Of a stretch of 64,000 nt of DNA, positions 61,091 to 64,000 are shown piece after piece. Numbering within the stretch: position 1 is the stretch's first letter; each line of letters starts with the position of its first letter. The notes beneath the pieces were generated by a model. It was given only the letters and a program-made list of their open reading frames with translations, searched no databases and was not told the origin of the DNA. The position numbers and the translations under genes were made by a program. Origin of the DNA: an uncultured Clostridia bacterium (GTDB taxonomy: Bacteria; Bacillota_A; Clostridia; TANB77; CAG-508); contig CANQZZ010000001.1 in NCBI GenBank assembly GCA_947628465.1, positions 1-64,000 on the forward strand, written 5' to 3'.

Positions 61091-61495
61091 ATGACAAAAA
61101 CTCAATCTTCCTTTTTCCGAGTTGCAAAGAATGTTTCTGAAATATCAGATTTTCCGAGAGTTAAGATTGGTGCTGTGGTAGTAAATAAACACCGTATCAT
61201 ATCCTCTGGGTATAATTCTAAGCAAAGGACACATAGACTTCAAGCGGAATATAACAAGAAAAGATTTGAAGGATACTCTTCAGGAATGCTTCATGCAGAG
61301 ATGAGCGCATTACTACCTTTGATTAACAAGGTTGATTTGAGTAAGGCAACATTATATGTATATAGAGAGCAGAAAGACGGCTCTTTAGGTATGTGTAGGC
61401 CGTGTAAAGCCTGTATGGCAATGATTAAAGAATTAGGCATAAAAAAGATTTACTACACTACAAGCGACGGTTATGCGGAAGAATACATCGTATAA
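61091..61495 (+). CDS. Cytidine/deoxycytidylate deaminase-family protein
   Basis: 134 residues, AAAGAGG upstream. Zinc deaminase motifs: HAEMSAL near 68-74 (HAE) and CRPCKAC near 104-110 (PCxxC). VKIGAVVVNKHRIISSGYN precedes them. Most likely a dCMP or related deaminase feeding ThyX with dUMP; a tRNA or base deaminase cannot be excluded. Confidence 0.8.
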   Translation: MTKTQSSFFRVAKNVSEISDFPRVKIGAVVVNKHRIISSGYNSKQRTHRLQAEYNKKRFEGYSSGMLHAEMSALLPLINKVDLSKATLYVYREQKDGSLGMCRPCKACMAMIKELGIKKIYYTTSDGYAEEYIV

Positions 61496-61507
61496 GAAGT
61501 GATTGTA

Positions 61508-61747
61508 ATGGGTTATTATAGAAGTCAGGAAAGAAATAGAAGATTAAAGAAACTCTACAATGAAAAGCACGGTTCTATATTTCCTATATTCTATGATGAT
61601 AGAAAGCAAAGATTAGTTAAGTATAATAAAACAAAATACTGGAAATGGCTAAAAAGAAAAGCTAATAAGAGAGTAAGAAAATCTCAGCTTACTTTGAATA
61701 ATAGCAAGTATAAGAAACAGTATAATGTTTTCTTTAGTTATTGGTGA
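61508..61747 (+). CDS. Small very basic protein
   Basis: About 79 residues from ATG 61508 (GAAGTGAT upstream). Extremely rich in Lys, Arg and Tyr (WKWLKRKANKRVRKSQL). Could bind nucleic acid. Follows the deaminase gene closely, same operon. Confidence 0.45.
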   Translation: MGYYRSQERNRRLKKLYNEKHGSIFPIFYDDRKQRLVKYNKTKYWKWLKRKANKRVRKSQLTLNNSKYKKQYNVFFSYW

Positions 61748-61751
61748 TTAA

Positions 61752-62123
61752 ATGAAAGATTATCCATTGTCATTTGATGATTTTAGTAAGTATTTATCTA
61801 TTGTAGAAAAAGACGTATCATTTCATGATTCCTTGTATAAATTATCGAATAACTTCTCAGAAGAAATAATTCAGGATTTTACTTTTGATTATCCTGACTT
61901 AGGTGTATATATTATTGAATTACTTGAAAAAGTATTCAAGGATGAAAGTCAATGGATTTCATACTGGTGCTATGAATTAGATTTTGGTAAACAGTATGAA
62001 GAGAATATTATTCAAGATGAATATGGAAAAGATATTCCTTTGAAAACAAAAGAAGATTTGTGGAATATCATTGTTGGCAACTATGAAGCAGATAGTGAGG
62101 TGGATAAAAAGAATGAAGATTAG
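61752..62123 (+). CDS. Unknown acidic protein
   Basis: 123 residues, GGTGATT upstream. Acidic and aromatic, probably helical (FSEEIIQDFTFDYPD, IIELLEKVFKDESQW). It overlaps the next gene by 11 bases. No family recognised. Confidence 0.4.
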   Translation: MKDYPLSFDDFSKYLSIVEKDVSFHDSLYKLSNNFSEEIIQDFTFDYPDLGVYIIELLEKVFKDESQWISYWCYELDFGKQYEENIIQDEYGKDIPLKTKEDLWNIIVGNYEADSEVDKKNED

Positions 62124-62745
62124 AGTAGTTGAAGATGAACAATTAGATAGAGAAATTCTAAATGAAACCTCATTGTCACGGTTAATTCAATTTACGGACA
62201 AATATTCTATTTGCTTCATTACAGCATTCAAAGGTCCTATATGGATTAGAGATAACTATGAAAGTGATAAAAGACTTTCTCCACGCGAAGTAGCAAAGAT
62301 AAATAGAGACAGAAACAATAATCTGTTACGTGATATTAAGGGTTATGGATACAATTCTTTCAAAGTAGATGGAAGATATGAAAATCAAGAAAGGAAAGAA
62401 AAAGTATCCGACCTTGATAATACTTCTTTGTATACGGATAAAGAAGAGAGTTTTGGGGTTATCAATACAGACTCTTCTGAATCAGGAATGGAAATGTTTA
62501 TTAACAATATGAAAGAACTTGGTAATAAATATGACCAAGAATCAATCTTGATTATTCATGAACAAAGTAGAGAAGGAACATTCTATTATCTTGATGCTTC
62601 TAATACTCCAGGTAAAGTAGAATCTGCAGGAAAGATGCATTTTGGAAATGACTATCCATTTAAGTCCTTAATTGATGGTAGACCAATGTATCTGGAAAGT
62701 ATTTCTGGTGTGTTTGAAAGCCATAATAATATGTTTCACAAGTAA
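62113..62745 (+). CDS. Unknown phage protein (DUF3293-like pattern)
   Basis: 210 residues; ATG 62113 with GAGGTGG upstream. The order RLSPREVAKINRDRNNNLLRDI, GYNSFKVDGRYENQE, EESFGVIN and SILIIHEQSREG is like small proteins in which an N-R-x-L-x-x-L-R-x-x-G-Y-x-x-x-x-V-x-G segment precedes an E-x-S-F strand, found in phages and bacteria (DUF3293-type). Function unknown. Confidence 0.5.
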   Translation: MKIRVVEDEQLDREILNETSLSRLIQFTDKYSICFITAFKGPIWIRDNYESDKRLSPREVAKINRDRNNNLLRDIKGYGYNSFKVDGRYENQERKEKVSDLDNTSLYTDKEESFGVINTDSSESGMEMFINNMKELGNKYDQESILIIHEQSREGTFYYLDASNTPGKVESAGKMHFGNDYPFKSLIDGRPMYLESISGVFESHNNMFHK

Positions 62746-62763
62746 ATTTTGATATTATATAAT
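62735..62763 (+). promoter_or_regulatory. Possible promoter of the fibre gene
   Basis: TTCACA (62735-62740), 17 bases, TATAAT (62758-62763). It differs from the TTGTAA class, so it may be weaker or belong to another time class. Confidence 0.45.
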
Positions 62764-62784
62764 TATATATAAAGGAGAATAAAT

Positions 62785-63429
62785 ATGTCAATTCAGATTA
62801 AGCGCGGCTCTTCTCAATATTGGGGGAGGGCAGAACTTGATGATGGCCAACTAGGTTACAATAAGGACAACAACATACTCAAGATTGGTGCAATAGACGA
62901 GACGGGATATAAGGGCTTTGATAGACAGCCCCCTATAAATCCTATTTGTAAGGTTTATAAAAGTGAACACAGTAATATAAATAATGAATGGGTAACGGAT
63001 GTACTGGGTTATAACTATACTGTAGATTGGTATATAATTAGGTATGGAGATTCAGATTACGGACTATTTTCTTTTTTCGCTAAGAACTCAATGACAAATA
63101 TAACATACTCTGATAATCTTTTATGTGGGAAGCTAGGTGTACCCATTCAGATAAAACAGAAGAACTACCCTATTTCAGTTACGATGGGCCGAAATAACAA
63201 TATAGCTCCAGACTTAGAATATTCAGCTGTTGCAGGAGGATATCTTTATACAGACCCCAATTTATGGAGCGAGTATCAAGGAACAGCGCCGGCTGGAAAC
63301 ACTCTATGTGTAAACATTTTCTTTCCTCCTGCAATTGGATCTAAACCAGTTTACATGGATACGATAACAGGATCCACTTTGATTGAAGTCAGTCAATGGC
63401 CAGATGAAGATTTTTACTTATTAAAGTAA
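62785..63429 (+). CDS. Tail fibre / appendage protein
   Basis: 214 residues, AAAGGAG upstream. The first ~40 residues are a typical phage fibre start: IQIKRGSSQYW, LDDGQLGYNKDNNILKIG. A beta-rich domain follows with no known enzyme motif. It is isolated from the main tail module by 48 kb and lies among early-type genes, so it may be a morons-like surface or accessory fibre. Confidence 0.55.
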   Translation: MSIQIKRGSSQYWGRAELDDGQLGYNKDNNILKIGAIDETGYKGFDRQPPINPICKVYKSEHSNINNEWVTDVLGYNYTVDWYIIRYGDSDYGLFSFFAKNSMTNITYSDNLLCGKLGVPIQIKQKNYPISVTMGRNNNIAPDLEYSAVAGGYLYTDPNLWSEYQGTAPAGNTLCVNIFFPPAIGSKPVYMDTITGSTLIEVSQWPDEDFYLLK

Positions 63430-63448
63430 GATATACTAAAAGATTAAG

Positions 63449-63477
63449 TTGTAATTTCAATAGAAATATGCTATAAT
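63449..63477 (+). promoter_or_regulatory. Promoter of the non-coding RNA region
   Basis: TTGTAA (63449-63454), 17 bases, TATAAT (63472-63477), TTAAG upstream and ATGC extension: a full match to the phage promoter family. The expected +1 is near 63484, directly before the omega-RNA scaffold; no protein gene follows. Confidence 0.85.
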
Positions 63478-63483
63478 ATAAGC

Positions 63484-63640
63484 ACAAAATAAATAAAGAA
63501 AAGAAGGTAGGGCGGGACACGCCCGAACCAATACGCTTGTGGAGATCAGGTAAGACCTGCATCAGTAGGCAAGGTCGTAGAAGCAAGAATCCCCTGGCTT
63601 TAGCCGTGAGGAGTGTCAATTTTCCTTTGTAATTCACTCT
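63484..63640 (+). ncRNA. Solitary TnpB-type omega-RNA (reRNA), no TnpB gene nearby
   Basis: The stretch 63511-63603 still reads as the far C-terminal tail of an IS605/IS1341 TnpB protein (YACGDQVRPASVGKVVEARI then stop), which in these elements overlaps the omega-RNA scaffold. It folds into hairpins GGGCG/CGCCC, CAGGT/ACCTG and a final GGC-TTTA-GCC stem, and ends in GAGTGTCAA (63611-63619), the usual boundary before the guide. The guide would begin at 63620 (TTTTCCTTTGTAATTC). No TnpB catalytic domain is found in the window. The phage promoter upstream suggests dedicated transcription. Confidence 0.7.
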
Positions 63641-63930
63641 ATTGTGAACGAGGTTTAGAAGCTTAGTTATTTGGCAGAATAACAGCTCGGTTGTATCTTA
63701 CTTGCTGCTACGGGTAAATATAACTGGTAAAACTTGTGTCAAGTCATTTCGGCACGTTAAATTAGTTGACTGAGCTGGACAACATGCCCAGACGCTCCTC
63801 GTAGTGGATAAACGATGGTCCTTCTTGCCAGTAAGAAAGGGTTAGTTATATAATCGCGTATAACACCTCTGTAAAGAGGATACTGGCATTATCTTAACTA
63901 TTAAGAAAGATATACCACAAGGCAAATAAT
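63641..63930 (+). ncRNA. Structured non-coding stretch between omega-RNA and tRNA
   Basis: About 290 bases with no credible frame on either strand and a higher G/C content than the neighbours. Many complementary segments: GTTAT/ATAAC (63667-63684), CTACG/CGTAG closing a long domain (63707-63804), CTGG/CCAG, GTTATATA/TATAAC and CCTCT/AGAGG nested within CCAGTA/TACTGG. It may be part of one large RNA with the omega-RNA, or a separate ornate phage RNA of the kind found beside phage tRNAs (ROOL/GOLLD are examples). Class not identified. Confidence 0.45.
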
Positions 63931-63936
63931 AAATAT

Positions 63937-64000
63937 GCTGGTGTAGCACAATGGCAGTGTAGTTGATTTGTAATCAACCGGTTGTCTGTTCGAGTCAGAC
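63937..64000 (+). tRNA. tRNA-Thr (anticodon UGU), cut by the window end
   Basis: Acceptor strand GCTGGTG (63937-63943), D-arm TAGCACAATGGCAGTG, anticodon stem GTTGA/TCAAC with loop TTTGTAA (anticodon TGT, reads ACA), and T-arm GTCTG-TTCGAGT-CAGAC ending at the last base. The 3' acceptor strand lies outside. ACA is a frequent codon in this AT-rich phage, so the tRNA would help late translation. Confidence 0.9.

Noticed and set aside
62785..63429. tnpB gene belonging to the omega-RNA
   Set aside because: The gene directly upstream of the omega-RNA is a fibre-type protein (IKRGSSQYW, GQLGYNKDNNILKIG) with no RuvC or zinc-finger motifs; no TnpB domain is found anywhere in the window.

Overview
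This window is part of a large, AT-rich, double-stranded DNA phage genome. Every supportable gene reads on the + strand. The phage is almost certainly a contractile-tailed (myovirus-type) virus of a low-GC anaerobic Firmicute. The evidence is a T4/Mu-type baseplate module (gp25-, gp6-, gpI-, hub-, OB-fold spike- and LysM wedge-like proteins), strong AGGAGG-type ribosome binding sites, housekeeping-sigma promoters, RecU- and DnaD-like proteins, and the oxygen-sensitive class III ribonucleotide reductase pair NrdD/NrdG.

Layout. (1) 1-14.7 kb: late tail/baseplate module, with a tail chaperone pair (possible frameshift at a T6 run), tape measure, wedge, hub and spike proteins, and two tandem paralogues of unknown function. 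(2) 14.8-17 kb: zinc-ribbon protein, SNF2-type helicase, then an almost pure A/T tract, a terminator and a promoter (candidate origin region). (3) 17.1-26.4 kb: sigma-like protein, DnaD-like protein, AAA+ helicase loader, DnaB-type helicase, primase, ssDNA-binding protein and a family A DNA polymerase. The polymerase gene carries two group I introns (one with an HNH endonuclease) and is also split into two translated halves. (4) 26.4-30 kb: VUT-type queuosine-precursor transporter, deoxyribosyltransferase-like protein, small membrane protein, DpdA-like DNA transglycosylase and an SDR enzyme, a likely 7-deazaguanine DNA modification/salvage cassette. (5) 30-42.5 kb: sliding clamp, RecU, RecA, RecB/Cas4-like and other nucleases, HD hydrolase, a three-gene bacterial-type clamp loader, SbcD/SbcC (gp47/gp46). 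(6) 42.5-47.9 kb: mostly unknown genes, a metallophosphoesterase and a degenerate peptide deformylase-like protein. (7) 48-50.1 kb: fibre/adhesin genes, the first fused to a decayed IS200/IS605 TnpA fragment. (8) 50-63.4 kb: second SSB, LysM and DFYGR-repeat proteins, ThyX, DUF932-like protein, NrdD/NrdG, a deaminase, membrane proteins and many small unknown genes, often behind their own copy of one promoter type. (9) 63.4-64 kb: a promoter-driven non-coding region made of a solitary TnpB-type omega-RNA (no TnpB gene in the window), a further structured stretch, and a truncated tRNA-Thr(UGU).

How it works together. The phage carries a nearly complete replisome of bacterial flavour (helicase, loader, primase, split Pol A, beta clamp, gamma/delta'/delta loader, two SSBs), a RecA/SbcCD/RecU recombination set and its own nucleotide supply (NrdDG, ThyX, deaminase). 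It probably also modifies guanines in its DNA. Promoters of the form TAAGTTGTAATTT-n-ATGCTATAAT recur at least ten times and often overlap the preceding stop codon. Two promoters put +1 on the A of ATG (leaderless genes), and three genes are best explained by ATT start codons.

The most unusual items are the solitary omega-RNA, the intron-rich split polymerase, and the deazaguanine cassette.
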